NCBI RefSeq assembly: GCF_022811645.1
Contig: NZ_CP094534.1
Span: forward strand, 3,100,001 to 3,164,000
Source of the DNA: Hymenobacter monticola
GTDB taxonomy: Bacteria > Bacteroidota > Bacteroidia > Cytophagales > Hymenobacteraceae
Length of the DNA stretch: 64,000 nt
Direction: 5' to 3'
Under the pieces are notes generated by a model that saw nothing but the letters and a program-made list of their open reading frames with translations, had not been told where the DNA came from and searched no databases. Both the position numbers and the translations under genes were made by a program. Below, in pieces: positions 14,926 to 24,288 of this stretch; the stretch's first letter is position 1, and the number at the start of each line of letters is the position of its first letter.

Positions 14926-17463
14926 ATGCGCCCAGCACACTTACCCTTCCTCTTAGTTGGCTCTCTGCTGCCAATGGTTTCCCAGGCTCAAACCGGTGCC
15001 CCGCACCATCCGCACGAAAAACGGCACAGCCGCATGGGTGAAGTAACGGGCCGCATTGAGCTGGCCGATGGGCAAGCCGCTGAGCAGGTTTCGGTGCGGG
15101 TCAAGGGGACGGATATGGGCGTGAACACGGCCCCCGACGGCAGCTACCGGCTGCAGGCGCCGGCCGGCTGGCAAGTGCTCACCATCAGCTGCCTAGGCTG
15201 CACGCCGCAGGAAGTGACCGTGGAAGTGAAGCCCGGCCAAAGCGTGGCGGCCCAGCCCGTGCGCCTGGCTGCCGGCGAGCAGCAGCTACGTGAAGTAACC
15301 GTGACGGGCGCCAAAAGCCTGAACCAGCGCGTGGTGAGCGCCAGCAAAATGCCCATCGCTCCGCTCGACAACCCGCAGAGCATCGTCACCATCGAGCGCG
15401 CCGTGCTGGAGCAGCAGCAGGCCCTGCGCCTGAGCGACGTGCTGGCCAACGTGAGCGGCGTGTATGTGATGGGCAACACCGGCGGCACCCAGGAGGAAAT
15501 CGGCAGTCGCGGCTTCGCCTACGGTAGCTCCAACACCTTCAAAAACGGTGTGCGCTTCAACAACGGCATCATGCCCGAAGTAAGCTCGCTGGAGCGCATG
15601 GAAGTGCTGAAGGGCAGCGCGGCCATCCTATATGGCAACGTGGCGGCCGGCGGCATCCTCAACCTCGTCACCAAGAAGCCACAGTTTCAGCGCGGCGGCT
15701 CGGTGGGGCTGCGCGTGGGCAGCTTTGGCTTCGTAAAGCCGCAGTTCGACGTGTATGGCGCTGTGGGGCAGAGCCAGACCGTGGCCTTCCGCCTGAACGG
15801 CACCTACGAGCGCGGCAACAGCTACCGCGACGGCGTGAGCAGCAACCGCGTGTATGTGAACCCCTCGCTGCTGTTCCGCCTCACGCCCAAAACCGACCTC
15901 ATCATCGAGGGCGACTACCTGCGCGACCGGCGCACGCCCGACTACGGCATTGGGGCGGTGAACTACCAGATTTACGACTCGCGCAGCCGCTTTCTGAACA
16001 CCGCCGACGCCCGCAACGCCACCAACCAAACCAGCGCCACGGCTACCCTCACCTCGCGCCTGAGCGACGCTTGGCAGGTGCGCGCGGTGGGCTCGTTCCA
16101 GCGCTACGACAATGAGCTGCTGAGCGCCGCCCGCCCCACGGCCAACGTCATCAAGCCCGGCCGCAACTATGGCAACTGGCAGCGCAGCCTGCAGCGCACC
16201 GAAACCGCCGAGAACTACTTCCTGGCCCAGCTCGACATGACGGGCACGCTCCGCACCGGCCGCGTTGGCCACACCCTGCTGGTGGGGGCCGACGCCGACC
16301 AGTACAATACCAACGCCCTGAGCTACCTCTCGCAAGCCTACGATTCGCTCAACATCATCGACCCCAGCCGCAAGCTGGGCGCGCCCAAAAATGCCGTGAG
16401 CGGGTATGATGCGCTGGTTTACAACACGCGCACGCTCGGCAACACCCGCCGCGCCGGCTTCTATGCCCAGGACCTCATCAGCCTGATTGACCACGTGAAA
16501 GTGCTGGCCGGCGTGCGCTGGAGCTACCAGGAAACGCCCAGCAATGTGTACAATTACCGCGCAACGGTGAATGGTGCGAACAACAAACCCGTGCTGGATG
16601 CGGCCGGCAACCCCGTGCTGGTAACCGCCGTGACCGAAAATTTCCGCTACGACAACGCTTTCTCGCCGCGCCTGGGTTTGGTATATCAGCCCCTCAAGAC
16701 CACCTCGCTGTTCGCGTCCTACTCGAACTCCTTCGCGCCCAACTCCGGTTTCGACGAGCAAGGCGATGCGCTCGCCCCCTCGCTCATCGACCAATACGAG
16801 GTAGGCATCAAGAACGAGTTGTTCAAAGGCGCCTTGTCGGCCAACGCCACGGCCTACCGCATCGTCAACAGCAACCAGGCGCAGTCCATTCTGCCCACCG
16901 ACCCGCGCTTTGCCACCAGCAGGGTGAGCGCGCCGCAGGAGCTGGCCGGCGAGGTCACGAGCCAAGGCGTGGAAGTAGACGTGCAGAGCCGTCCCGTCAA
17001 CGGCATCTCGCTCATCGCCGGCTACAGCTACAACACCATCACCTACACCAAGAGCAACCTCTACGAAAACGGCAGCCGCCTGCGCTACGCCCCCGCCCAC
17101 ACGGCCAACGCTAGCCTGTTCTACAGCTTCGCCAACGTGTTTGCCAACAGCGCCACCCTGCGCGGCCTGAACGCCGGCTTCACGGCCTACTACGTGGGCG
17201 ACCGGCTGGGCGGCCGCAACGCCCGCCTGCTCGACCCCGCCACCGGCCGCCCCTGGGCCGCGGGCACCGACGCCTTCCAGCTGATTGCCGTGCCCAACTA
17301 CTTCCTCTTCGATGCCTCGGTGAACTATACTTACGACCGGTTCTCGCTGCGATTCAAAATGGCCAACCTGCTCAACGAGCTGAGTTACAACCTGCACGAC
17401 GACAACAGCATCAATCCCATTGCGCCGCGCACCTTCTCGGCCACGCTTGGTTATAAGCTCTAA
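14926..17463 (+). CDS. TonB-dependent siderophore receptor
   Basis: 845 residues from ATG 14926. A signal peptide is followed by a His-rich linker (HHPHEKRHSR), a carboxypeptidase-like domain (residues 35-120), a plug with PLDNPQSIVTIERAVLEQQQ and SSLERMEVLKGSAAILYGN, and a barrel ending in TFSATLGYKL. The plug sequence is that of hydroxamate or catecholate siderophore receptors (FhuA/FoxA group) rather than SusC. The regulated promoter and the PepSY gene downstream support an iron-uptake role: the PepSY protein may reduce iron released from the siderophore. Confidence 0.92.
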   Translation: MRPAHLPFLLVGSLLPMVSQAQTGAPHHPHEKRHSRMGEVTGRIELADGQAAEQVSVRVKGTDMGVNTAPDGSYRLQAPAGWQVLTISCLGCTPQEVTVEVKPGQSVAAQPVRLAAGEQQLREVTVTGAKSLNQRVVSASKMPIAPLDNPQSIVTIERAVLEQQQALRLSDVLANVSGVYVMGNTGGTQEEIGSRGFAYGSSNTFKNGVRFNNGIMPEVSSLERMEVLKGSAAILYGNVAAGGILNLVTKKPQFQRGGSVGLRVGSFGFVKPQFDVYGAVGQSQTVAFRLNGTYERGNSYRDGVSSNRVYVNPSLLFRLTPKTDLIIEGDYLRDRRTPDYGIGAVNYQIYDSRSRFLNTADARNATNQTSATATLTSRLSDAWQVRAVGSFQRYDNELLSAARPTANVIKPGRNYGNWQRSLQRTETAENYFLAQLDMTGTLRTGRVGHTLLVGADADQYNTNALSYLSQAYDSLNIIDPSRKLGAPKNAVSGYDALVYNTRTLGNTRRAGFYAQDLISLIDHVKVLAGVRWSYQETPSNVYNYRATVNGANNKPVLDAAGNPVLVTAVTENFRYDNAFSPRLGLVYQPLKTTSLFASYSNSFAPNSGFDEQGDALAPSLIDQYEVGIKNELFKGALSANATAYRIVNSNQAQSILPTDPRFATSRVSAPQELAGEVTSQGVEVDVQSRPVNGISLIAGYSYNTITYTKSNLYENGSRLRYAPAHTANASLFYSFANVFANSATLRGLNAGFTAYYVGDRLGGRNARLLDPATGRPWAAGTDAFQLIAVPNYFLFDASVNYTYDRFSLRFKMANLLNELSYNLHDDNSINPIAPRTFSATLGYKL

Positions 17464-17473
17464 TACGATGCCG

Positions 17474-17525
17474 GGCACCAGGGGCCGGCTGCGTTAAAAG
17501 TGGCCAGCCCCTGGTGCCTAATTTT
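17474..17525 (+). terminator. Hairpin after the siderophore receptor gene
   Basis: GGCACCAGGGGC (17474-17485) is the exact reverse complement of GCCCCTGGTGCC (17507-17518), followed by TAATTTT. The U tract is weak, so it may be a partial terminator or processing site that lowers expression of the PepSY gene. Confidence 0.65.
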
Positions 17526-17574
17526 ACCCTGTGCCACGCCTTTTTACTTTGTTAATCCGTTTTCTGCAAGCCCG

Positions 17575-18843
17575 ATGACTCCACTTAAATATGCTTTCCG
17601 AACCGTCCACTTGTGGCTGGGGCTCGCCTCGGGCCTGGTCATCGTTTGGGTGTGCCTCACCGGCTGCGTGCTGGCTTTCGAAAAAGAGCTGGAGCAGGCC
17701 TGGCATTCAGAGCGCTACTTTGTGGCGCCGGCCAGCACGCCGCGCCTTTCGCTGGCACAGGTAGCCAAGGCCGTGCAAGCCTACAAACCCAAAGCCAAAA
17801 TCGGCAGCTTTAAAGTATATGCCGACCCCACCCGCACCGTGGAGGTAAGCCTCGCCGGCGCGCCCGAGGGCAGCAAGGGCAGCCGCCCCAACAACGCGGC
17901 TGCCGAGCAGAAGGGCCAAGAACGCGCCAGCCGGCCCGCTGCGGGCGAAGGGCCTGAAAAAGGCCCCGGCAAGGGTGGTAAAGGCGGAAAGGGCGGCGAA
18001 GGCGGCGGCCCCCGCGTGTTCGTGAACCCTTACACTGGCGCCGTCACCGGCGAGCTGAACCCGCGCGACAACTTTTTCAAAACGGTGGAGATGCTGCACC
18101 GCGGCCTGGTGGCTGGCAAGGTGGGCAAGCTCGTGATGGGCATCAGTGCCACCACGTTTCTGTTCATCCTCGCCACGGGCATCGTGCTGTGGTGGCCCAC
18201 GGCCCGCAAGGCTTTGAGCACTCGCCTCAAGGTGAAGTGGGGCAGTAGCTGGAAGCGTCTCAACCACGATTTTCACATCGTGCTGGGCTTCTACGCGTCC
18301 GTTTTCCTGTTCGTCATCGCCCTCACCGGCGTGGGCATGTCGTTCGATTGGGTAGGGGAGGGCATCAATAAGCTCACCCACTCGCCCCTGAAGCGCCCCG
18401 AAGCCCCCGAGTCGGCCGCGCCCGTTGCCGGGGCCGCCGCGCCGGCCTTCGCGCCCGATGCTGTGCTGGCCCTGGCCCGCCAGCAAGCCCCCGATGCCGA
18501 ATTTTACGCCGTGCAGCTGCCCAAAGACCCCAAAGGCAGCATCCGGGTAGCTGTGCTGCGCCCCGGTGCCATCACCGAAAACGCCACCGACGAGGTGTAC
18601 CTCGACCAATATTCCGGCCAGGTTATCAGCGTCCAAACCTACGCCCAGCGCCCCGTGGGCCAGCGCATCCGCGGCTTGTTCAAGCCGGTGCACACGGGCG
18701 CCATTTTCGGCTGGCCCACTAAGGCGCTGGCTTTGGTGATGACGCTGCTCGGCGCCACCTTCCCCGTCACGGGCACCATCATGTGGCTCAACCGGCGGCG
18801 CAAGCAGCAGCGCAAGCCCCGGGAACTGGTGGCTGTGAGCTGA
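17575..18843 (+). CDS. PepSY-associated TM helix protein (possible ferric reductase)
   Basis: 422 residues from ATG 17575. TM helix 1 is WLGLASGLVIVWVCLTGCVLAF; three more helices follow near residues 200, 245 and 395. The fold is the PepSY_TM type, with His residues in the helices (for example TVHLWLG and LNHDFHIVLGFY). A low-complexity Gly/Lys/Glu-rich insert (residues 100-145) lies in the periplasmic loop. Relatives next to siderophore receptors (FoxB/FsqB group) bind haem and reduce Fe3+. Here the position behind a receptor gene supports that, but it is not proven. Confidence 0.85.
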   Translation: MTPLKYAFRTVHLWLGLASGLVIVWVCLTGCVLAFEKELEQAWHSERYFVAPASTPRLSLAQVAKAVQAYKPKAKIGSFKVYADPTRTVEVSLAGAPEGSKGSRPNNAAAEQKGQERASRPAAGEGPEKGPGKGGKGGKGGEGGGPRVFVNPYTGAVTGELNPRDNFFKTVEMLHRGLVAGKVGKLVMGISATTFLFILATGIVLWWPTARKALSTRLKVKWGSSWKRLNHDFHIVLGFYASVFLFVIALTGVGMSFDWVGEGINKLTHSPLKRPEAPESAAPVAGAAAPAFAPDAVLALARQQAPDAEFYAVQLPKDPKGSIRVAVLRPGAITENATDEVYLDQYSGQVISVQTYAQRPVGQRIRGLFKPVHTGAIFGWPTKALALVMTLLGATFPVTGTIMWLNRRRKQQRKPRELVAVS

Positions 18844-18867
18844 AAAACCAGTTCATAAAACGGAAAT

Positions 18868-18916
18868 GCAGGGTTGGTCGAATTTTTCGAAAATTGACCA
18901 ACCCTGCTTTGCTTTG
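18868..18916 (+). terminator. Rho-independent terminator
   Basis: GCAGGGTTGGTC (18868-18879) pairs with GACCAACCCTGC (18896-18907); the loop itself contains TCGAA/TTCGA pairing. TTTGCTTTG follows. It closes the iron block. Confidence 0.8.
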
Positions 18917-19232
18917 TGCCGTAATGTGGCAAAACGTTAGAAAAACGGCTTCTTATTTTAATTATATAAAGTGTTGATGCTGTTGTTCCTCCTAAATTAT
19001 TAAAATAATTTGCTGCTTGCTTGATATATCATTTTTATTGCTAAAAAATTGTTGAAATAGCAACATATAAAAGTTGTATCAATTCCCACTTTGAGTCTTG
19101 TATTCCCAAATTAATTCTATCGGTGGTTAATGCGAATTTATTAAAATGCTTGCCAGCAAGGCATTGATTTACAGTAGCGCATTTGGCAGAAATATTGTTT
19201 TTGCGGGAGAGTAACTATTTAGTCTCTTCCTT
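18917..19232. other. AT-rich leader region before the T9SS cargo gene
   Basis: 316 bases whose AT content is far above the window average, with several runs of A and T. No open frame of note. It may hold the promoter of the gene at 19233; TTTGGCAG near 19182 followed by an AT-rich stretch ending in TTTTTG near 19204 is a weak candidate. Confidence 0.4.
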
Positions 19233-20282
19233 ATGCGCTTATTTTACTTATCCCTTCGTGCCTTTTTCGTGGGCATTCTTCTGCTAGGTGCTACTGCTTT
19301 TTCGGGCATAGCGCAGCAAATACGATATGCCAACGCTGTGCATTCATCCTTGAATGCCACGAGCGAACCTTTGGCGGTCGATAACTCTTTGACAACGGCG
19401 GCCCGGATTGAGGCCCCGGCGCTACTGGGGGCGTCCCGCCTGCGGATGAACTTTCCGATGACGGTTCGGCGCGGCACCAAAGCGGGCCTGGTGATTCAAA
19501 TGGGCTCGAATGTGGACCTAGGCATCCTAACCGGTACCAGCATCCGAACTTACCTAAACGGCAGCTCAACGGCGGTGGACAACTTCGCGGCGAGCACGCT
19601 GCTCGACCTGACTGCAACCGGCAGCAACAAGGCGGTGCTGGAATTCATCGTAGCCGACGACATCAACCAGATTGAGGTGCGCACCGCCGGCCTGCTCAAC
19701 GCCAGCGTGAGCATCGACATTTTTGCCGCCTACGGCACCGTGACCCCGCTGCCGGTCGAGCTGACGGCCTTTCTGGGCAAGGCCACCAGCTCCGGCGTGG
19801 TCCTGACCTGGAACACCGCGTCGGAACGTAACAACGACCGTTTTGTGGTGGAGCGCGCCGACGACCAATCGGATGCTTTCCGGGCCATTGGCCAGGTAAA
19901 AGGCGCCGGCAATAGCATCCAGCCCCAGCAGTACCAGTTTGTTGATGCCAATCCGCTAGCCTTGGGTTATTACCGGTTGCGCCAGGTCGATGCCGATGGC
20001 AAAGAAGAGTTCAGCCCCATTGTGGCGGTGAAAAGCGCCCTCAAGGCCGCCGAATTGGCTGCTTACCCCAGCCCCGCTGTCGAGACCCTGACGGTAACCG
20101 GTGCAGCGGGTGCTTCTTTCGGCGTGTTCAACCAGTTCGGCCAAAAGCTACTGGAAGCAAAAATGACCCTGGAGCAACGCCAGCAGCTGGATGTGCGCAG
20201 CCTGCCCAATGGCGTATATTTCCTGAAAGACCTGAGTACGGGCCAAAGCACCCGGTTTGTGAAAACAGCCAGCGTGCGCTAG
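19233..20282 (+). CDS. Secreted protein with T9SS type A sorting domain
   Basis: 349 residues from ATG 19233. Signal peptide to about residue 27. A first unknown beta domain (residues 30-170) ends at the common linker TPLPVELTAFLGKATSSGVV, then a fibronectin-like strand set (LTWNTASERNNDRFVVERA, YYRLRQVDADGKEEFSP). The last 75 residues form the type IX sorting signal: AAYPSPAVETLTV, FNQFGQKLLE, LPNGVYFLKD. The protein should cross the outer membrane through T9SS and be attached or released. It is monocistronic. Confidence 0.88.
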   Translation: MRLFYLSLRAFFVGILLLGATAFSGIAQQIRYANAVHSSLNATSEPLAVDNSLTTAARIEAPALLGASRLRMNFPMTVRRGTKAGLVIQMGSNVDLGILTGTSIRTYLNGSSTAVDNFAASTLLDLTATGSNKAVLEFIVADDINQIEVRTAGLLNASVSIDIFAAYGTVTPLPVELTAFLGKATSSGVVLTWNTASERNNDRFVVERADDQSDAFRAIGQVKGAGNSIQPQQYQFVDANPLALGYYRLRQVDADGKEEFSPIVAVKSALKAAELAAYPSPAVETLTVTGAAGASFGVFNQFGQKLLEAKMTLEQRQQLDVRSLPNGVYFLKDLSTGQSTRFVKTASVR

Positions 20283-20308
20283 GCTTTTAAGTCTCTAGGC
20301 AATGTTAA

Positions 20309-20338
20309 AAACAGGCTCCTGAACGGAGCCTGTTTTTT
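20309..20338. terminator. Bidirectional Rho-independent terminator
   Basis: AAACAGGCTCC pairs with GGAGCCTGTTT around a short loop, with A-run on the left and T-run on the right. It serves the T9SS cargo gene on the plus strand and the convergent TSUP gene on the minus strand, whose stop codon starts at its edge. Confidence 0.88.
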
Positions 20339-21123
20339 TATGCAAACGTCTCCCAGCCAAGCTTCAGAATAAACGCGCTGACGACGACTAAGAACAGCAC
20401 TCGCACGAAGCCCGTGCCCTGCCGCAGCGCCAGCCGCGCGCCCACCAGCGAGCCCAGCACGTTGCACACGGCCATGGGCACCGCCACGTGGTAGAGCACC
20501 TGTCCGGTGGAGATGAAGTAAGCCAGCCCGGCCATGTTGGTGGCCACGTTCACCACCTTGGCCGAGGCTGAGGCGGCTAGAAAGTCATAGCCAAACAGCC
20601 CCACGAAGGCAAACAGCAGCAAACTGCCCGTGCCCGGCCCAAAAAAGCCGTCGTAGAACCCGATGCTGGCCCCCAGCACCACGCCCGTCCACAACTCCCG
20701 GCGGCCGTGCAGACGCGGCGCGTGCAGGCTGCCAAAATCCTTGCGCCAAAACGTATACGCGGCCATGAGCACCAGCAGCGCCAGCACCAGCGGCTTCACC
20801 AGCTCCTTGTTGAGGCCGCTCACGGCCCGCGCCCCCAGCAACGCAAAGCAACCCGCTACCACGGCTGCCACCGCCACCGTGCGCCAGCGAATGGGCACCC
20901 CCGTCAGCCCCCGCAAATACCGAAACGCCGAGGCCGACGTGCCCGCCAGGCTCGCCACTTTGCCCGTGCCGAGCACCGTGGGCACCGGCACCTGAGGCAG
21001 CAATAGCAGCAGCGCCGGCAACTGAATGAGCCCGCCCCCGCCCACCATGCCATCGATGAGGCCGGCCAGAAAGGCAAAAAAGCTTAACAGGACAAGCGAG
21101 GGCAAGGCAATGCCGTCTATCAT
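20338..21123 (-). CDS. TSUP (TauE/SafE) family sulfite/sulfonate-type exporter
   Basis: 261 residues with eight or so hydrophobic helices. The N-terminal motif GLIDGMVGGGGLIQLPAL and the repeat in the second half (ASIGFYDGFFGPGTGSLL) are the inverted-repeat signatures of the TSUP family. Members move sulfite, sulfoacetate or similar anions over the inner membrane. The substrate cannot be inferred. The small membrane protein gene upstream (21143-21559) runs in the same direction with a 19-base gap. Confidence 0.92.
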   Translation of the reverse strand: MIDGIALPSLVLLSFFAFLAGLIDGMVGGGGLIQLPALLLLLPQVPVPTVLGTGKVASLAGTSASAFRYLRGLTGVPIRWRTVAVAAVVAGCFALLGARAVSGLNKELVKPLVLALLVLMAAYTFWRKDFGSLHAPRLHGRRELWTGVVLGASIGFYDGFFGPGTGSLLLFAFVGLFGYDFLAASASAKVVNVATNMAGLAYFISTGQVLYHVAVPMAVCNVLGSLVGARLALRQGTGFVRVLFLVVVSAFILKLGWETFA

Positions 21124-21142
21124 AACAATCGGAGATGAACTA

Positions 21143-21559
21143 CTAAATGCCCGGCTTTGCGGCAGAAAAGACTAAACCAAACAGCAGCCCTAACACAGAG
21201 AGGCAAATAATGAAGGGCTTGACATTGCTTTTCACCGGCTGGGACTGCCAATCAGCAATAAATCGTTTGCCGTACGCTTCCAGCCCCAGTCCGGTGGCCA
21301 AGCTGCTTGCCCAGGACAGCCAGGGGAAAAGCGGGGCCGGTGCAAAGTGAGAAAGCAGGTAAAGCGTGAGCCCTGTGTAGAGAGTACTGCCGCCCAACGC
21401 CATACGTGCAGCACCGGGCTGCTGCATATCTTTTAGGTTTCGGGCCATCATTGCCCCGCCTACCACCGGATTGAATAGCAACGAGAGCAAGCGAATGCCT
21501 CCGGCCGAGTAGAGCGCTCGACCGGAGGCAGTAGCCGTTGTCGCGTTGGCCGGCGGCAT
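21143..21559 (-). CDS. Small integral membrane protein of unknown function
   Basis: 138 residues from ATG 21559 with about four hydrophobic segments (LLSLLFNPVVGGAMMA, LYTGLTLYLLSHFA, WLSWASSLATGLGL, IICLSVLGLLFGLVF). No known motif. It begins 3 bases after the dnaB stop codon, so it is likely read from the dnaB transcript. Confidence 0.6.
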   Translation of the reverse strand: MPPANATTATASGRALYSAGGIRLLSLLFNPVVGGAMMARNLKDMQQPGAARMALGGSTLYTGLTLYLLSHFAPAPLFPWLSWASSLATGLGLEAYGKRFIADWQSQPVKSNVKPFIICLSVLGLLFGLVFSAAKPGI

Positions 21560-21562
21560 GGC

Positions 21563-24202
21563 TTAAAACGGCGGCTCCTCGTTGCTAAAGTTGCTCTTCG
21601 GGAACGGAACCGGCGACTCGTTAATCTTAGAACCCAGGCGAATGGTGTTGGGCGCAAAGGGACTGGGCTCGCTGTCGAAGTTGCTGGCGGGCAGGCTCAT
21701 GGTCTGGTAGTTGCCCGGGTCGAAGCCGCCGCCCATGCCGTCGAGGTCGGCAAACTTGGTGAACTTGCCGATGAACTTGAGCTGCACGGTTTCGAGGGAG
21801 CCGTTCCGGTGCTTGGCAATGATGACTTCGCCCACACCCTGCGTCGAGTTGCCCTCGGCGTCCTGGTCGAGGCCGTAGTATTCGGGGCGGTAGAGGAAGA
21901 TTACCATGTCGGCGTCCTGCTCGATAGAGCCCGATTCGCGAAGGTCACTCAGCTGCGGCTTTTTGTCGCCACCGCGCGTTTCCACCGAGCGCGAGAGCTG
22001 CGAGAGGGCCAAAACGGGCACGTTCAGCTCCTTGGCAATGCCCTTGAGGGCCCGCGAGATGCTGGCGATTTCCTGTTCGCGGTTGCCGCCGCGGCCGTCG
22101 GTGTTGCCACTCATCAGCTGCAGGTAGTCGATGATAATCATCTGCACGTCCTTCTGCGAGCGCAGGCGGCGGCACTTGGTGCGCAACTCGCGGATGCTCA
22201 GACCGGGCGTATCATCGATATAAATCGGGGCGGCCGAGAGGGCCGTGATTTTGTGGTTGAGCTGTTGCCACTCGTGGTCGGCCAAGCTACCTTTCTTGAT
22301 TTTCTCCGAATCCAGCTCCGCCTCAGCCGAAATCAGACGGTTGACGAGCTGCAGCGAGGACATTTCGAGCGAAAAGATGGCCACTGCTTTCTTGAAATCC
22401 ACGGCCGCGTTGCGCATGGCCGAGACTACGAAGGCCGTGTTGTGCGTCACGGTCATGTCCTGCAGCAGGAACAGGCGGTTGCCGTCAATCTCAAAGCCGT
22501 AGTAATCATCGACTTTGTCGAATTCCACTGTGATGCCTGTCTGCCGCCAGTCGACGGGCGAGGCCCAGGGTTGGGCCTTTTTGCGGGCCACGCGCACCGG
22601 TACGCGGTTGATATCGCCGTAGAGGCGCACGCGCCACACTTCACTCTCGTAGCCGATGCTGGAAATGGTGGCCCGCTTCTTCGTGAGCGAGGTGCGGAAA
22701 CCCAGCGAGTCACCCAGAAATTTGATTTGCCGGGCCAGGCGGTGGTTTTTCTGGGTGATTTCGTAGCCGTTGGAAACCGGGTCGAGGTGGCCGTCACTGT
22801 CGATGAGGCCCGCCAGCAGGCGCAGACGGTTCTCTGTCGAGTTGATGGCATAGTCACGCGGAATGTGCTTGTCGCCGAGCACGCCCAGTTGCCGCAGCTC
22901 ATCCTGCAGGGAGTATTCGGCAATGTTGCCGCCCTGCCGTCCGCGCGTGATGCCGTAGCTGTTGCAGCGGTTTTCGACCACGCCCACCGTTACCTGCATG
23001 CCCAGCGTAGCGGCATATTCGTGCAGATAATCAATGATTTCGGGGTCTTGTCCGGTAATGCGGCAGTTGTTGCTGGCGCCGTCGCCCAGCCACACGCCCA
23101 GGAAATACGGGTCGACGGGCAGCTCCTGCGCCTCAAATTCCACAGGCACTTTGTAGCCCTTGTAGTTCGAGCGGAACTTCGGCCCCTTGGCCAGATAGTC
23201 CTTCACGGTGATATTGAGCACGTCGCCGTGGCGGTGCGGGCCCTCGTTGCGGCTACGCTTGAGCGAGAGAATGTGGCTCTCATTCACGCGGTAGTCGTCG
23301 CCTTTGTTCTGGCGCACCCAATACATGTTTTCGCGGCCGCGGGCGATGCTCAGCACCCGACGCGGGGTCGAGTCGTCGCCCATGAGCAGGTCGCCGGGCA
23401 GTACGTCTTCCACGTTGCGCAGGTCGCCATCGAACATCAGCACCTTCGTGCCTTTGCCCAAGCACTTGCCCATGCCCGGACGTGCAGCAATAATCACCAG
23501 GTCAGACGGTTGCCAGCCGCTCGTGACGCGGTCCAGGGCCGAGAAGCCGGTGGGCACACCGGTGAGGCCGTCGCTCTGGTTTTTCTTTTCTTCGAGCTCC
23601 TTGATGGCCTTGCCCATCAGGCTGCGCATGTCGTCGAAGTTCTTGCGAATGTTCGCCTCCGATACCTCAAACAGCGCCGATTCGGTGTCGTCGAGCAGCT
23701 TGAACACGTCGGTGGTGTCCTCGAACGCGTCGCGCTGGATTTCGCTCGAAATCCGAATCAGCTCGCGTTTGATGGCGGTTTCGGTGATGATGCGGGCGTG
23801 GTATTCCACGTTGGCGGCCGAGTTCACCTTGAGGGTGAGGTTGGCCACGTAGAAGGGGCCACCGGCGGCTTCGAGCTCGCCCATTTCGCGCAGCTCGTGC
23901 ACCACGGTGAGCTGGTCGATGGGCTCGGACTTATCAAACAGCCGGATGACGGCCTTGTAGATGCGCTGGTGGGCATCTTTGTAAAAGCTCTCGGGCTTGA
24001 GCAGGTCAATCACCGAGGTGAGGGCATCTTTTTCCAGCATCAGGGCCCCGAGCACGGCCATTTCGAGCTCGGGCGCCTGGGGCGGCAGCTTGCCGGCCGC
24101 GCTGGCATTAAAGGGGACCATGCCGGTTGCGCCCCGGCCCGCCCAGGCCGCTTTGGCTCGGGCAGCGGATTGCTTCAGGCGGTCGTCCATTTGGTCAGGC
24201 AT
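21563..24202 (-). CDS. dnaB: Replicative DNA helicase DnaB with an in-frame intein
   Basis: 879 residues from ATG 24202. The N-terminal primase-binding domain starts at PPQAPELEMAVLGALMLEKD near residue 39. The RecA-like domain holds Walker A ARPGMGK at residues 240-246, which is interrupted after Lys by a 342-residue intein and continues as TAFVVSAMRN. Downstream are FSLEMSS, IIIDYLQLMSG, ALSQLSRSVE and LRESGSIEQDADMV. Without the intein the helicase is 537 residues, normal for the family. DnaB is essential, so splicing must work. A more upstream open frame to 24727 is not coding. A TAGCTTTG -7 box is at 24281-24288. Confidence 0.95.
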   Translation of the reverse strand: MPDQMDDRLKQSAARAKAAWAGRGATGMVPFNASAAGKLPPQAPELEMAVLGALMLEKDALTSVIDLLKPESFYKDAHQRIYKAVIRLFDKSEPIDQLTVVHELREMGELEAAGGPFYVANLTLKVNSAANVEYHARIITETAIKRELIRISSEIQRDAFEDTTDVFKLLDDTESALFEVSEANIRKNFDDMRSLMGKAIKELEEKKNQSDGLTGVPTGFSALDRVTSGWQPSDLVIIAARPGMGKCLGKGTKVLMFDGDLRNVEDVLPGDLLMGDDSTPRRVLSIARGRENMYWVRQNKGDDYRVNESHILSLKRSRNEGPHRHGDVLNITVKDYLAKGPKFRSNYKGYKVPVEFEAQELPVDPYFLGVWLGDGASNNCRITGQDPEIIDYLHEYAATLGMQVTVGVVENRCNSYGITRGRQGGNIAEYSLQDELRQLGVLGDKHIPRDYAINSTENRLRLLAGLIDSDGHLDPVSNGYEITQKNHRLARQIKFLGDSLGFRTSLTKKRATISSIGYESEVWRVRLYGDINRVPVRVARKKAQPWASPVDWRQTGITVEFDKVDDYYGFEIDGNRLFLLQDMTVTHNTAFVVSAMRNAAVDFKKAVAIFSLEMSSLQLVNRLISAEAELDSEKIKKGSLADHEWQQLNHKITALSAAPIYIDDTPGLSIRELRTKCRRLRSQKDVQMIIIDYLQLMSGNTDGRGGNREQEIASISRALKGIAKELNVPVLALSQLSRSVETRGGDKKPQLSDLRESGSIEQDADMVIFLYRPEYYGLDQDAEGNSTQGVGEVIIAKHRNGSLETVQLKFIGKFTKFADLDGMGGGFDPGNYQTMSLPASNFDSEPSPFAPNTIRLGSKINESPVPFPKSNFSNEEPPF
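22439..23464 (-). mobile_element. DnaB intein with LAGLIDADG homing endonuclease
   Basis: 1026 bases, 342 residues, in frame in dnaB. First residue Cys (CLGKGTKVLMFDGD, block A), block B with NESHILSL (His at intein residue 64), last residues TVTHN (block G, penultimate His, final Asn), and the extein +1 residue is Thr. Endonuclease blocks are FLGVWLGDG at 121-129 and LLAGLIDSDG at 216-225, both with Asp, so the endonuclease looks intact. Insertion is between Lys and Thr of the Walker A motif GMGK/T, the most conserved site of the gene. It is named a protein intron: self-splicing and able to home into intein-less dnaB alleles. Confidence 0.95.
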
Positions 24203-24280
24203 CGGTTGGGGAAGGGGTTGGAGCGGCGAGTGAAAAGCGGGCGGCCCGATTAGTAAAAACCGTCGGGCACGCCTTCTATA

Positions 24281-24288
24281 CAAAGCTA
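24281..24288 (-). promoter_or_regulatory. Probable -7 element of dnaB
   Basis: On the minus strand the bases read TAGCTTTG, a full match to TAnnTTTG, about 79 bases before the dnaB ATG. The -33 part is less clear. Confidence 0.5.

Noticed and set aside
21563..24202. dnaB as a gene disrupted by an insertion
   Set aside because: The insert is in frame and has all intein splicing blocks and boundary residues, so the gene is functional through protein splicing.
21809..24253. Long open frame (814 codons) on the plus strand opposite dnaB
   Set aside because: It is antisense to a clearly conserved helicase and intein, has the His/Val/Gly/Ala-rich composition of a GC-rich shadow frame, and shows no motif.
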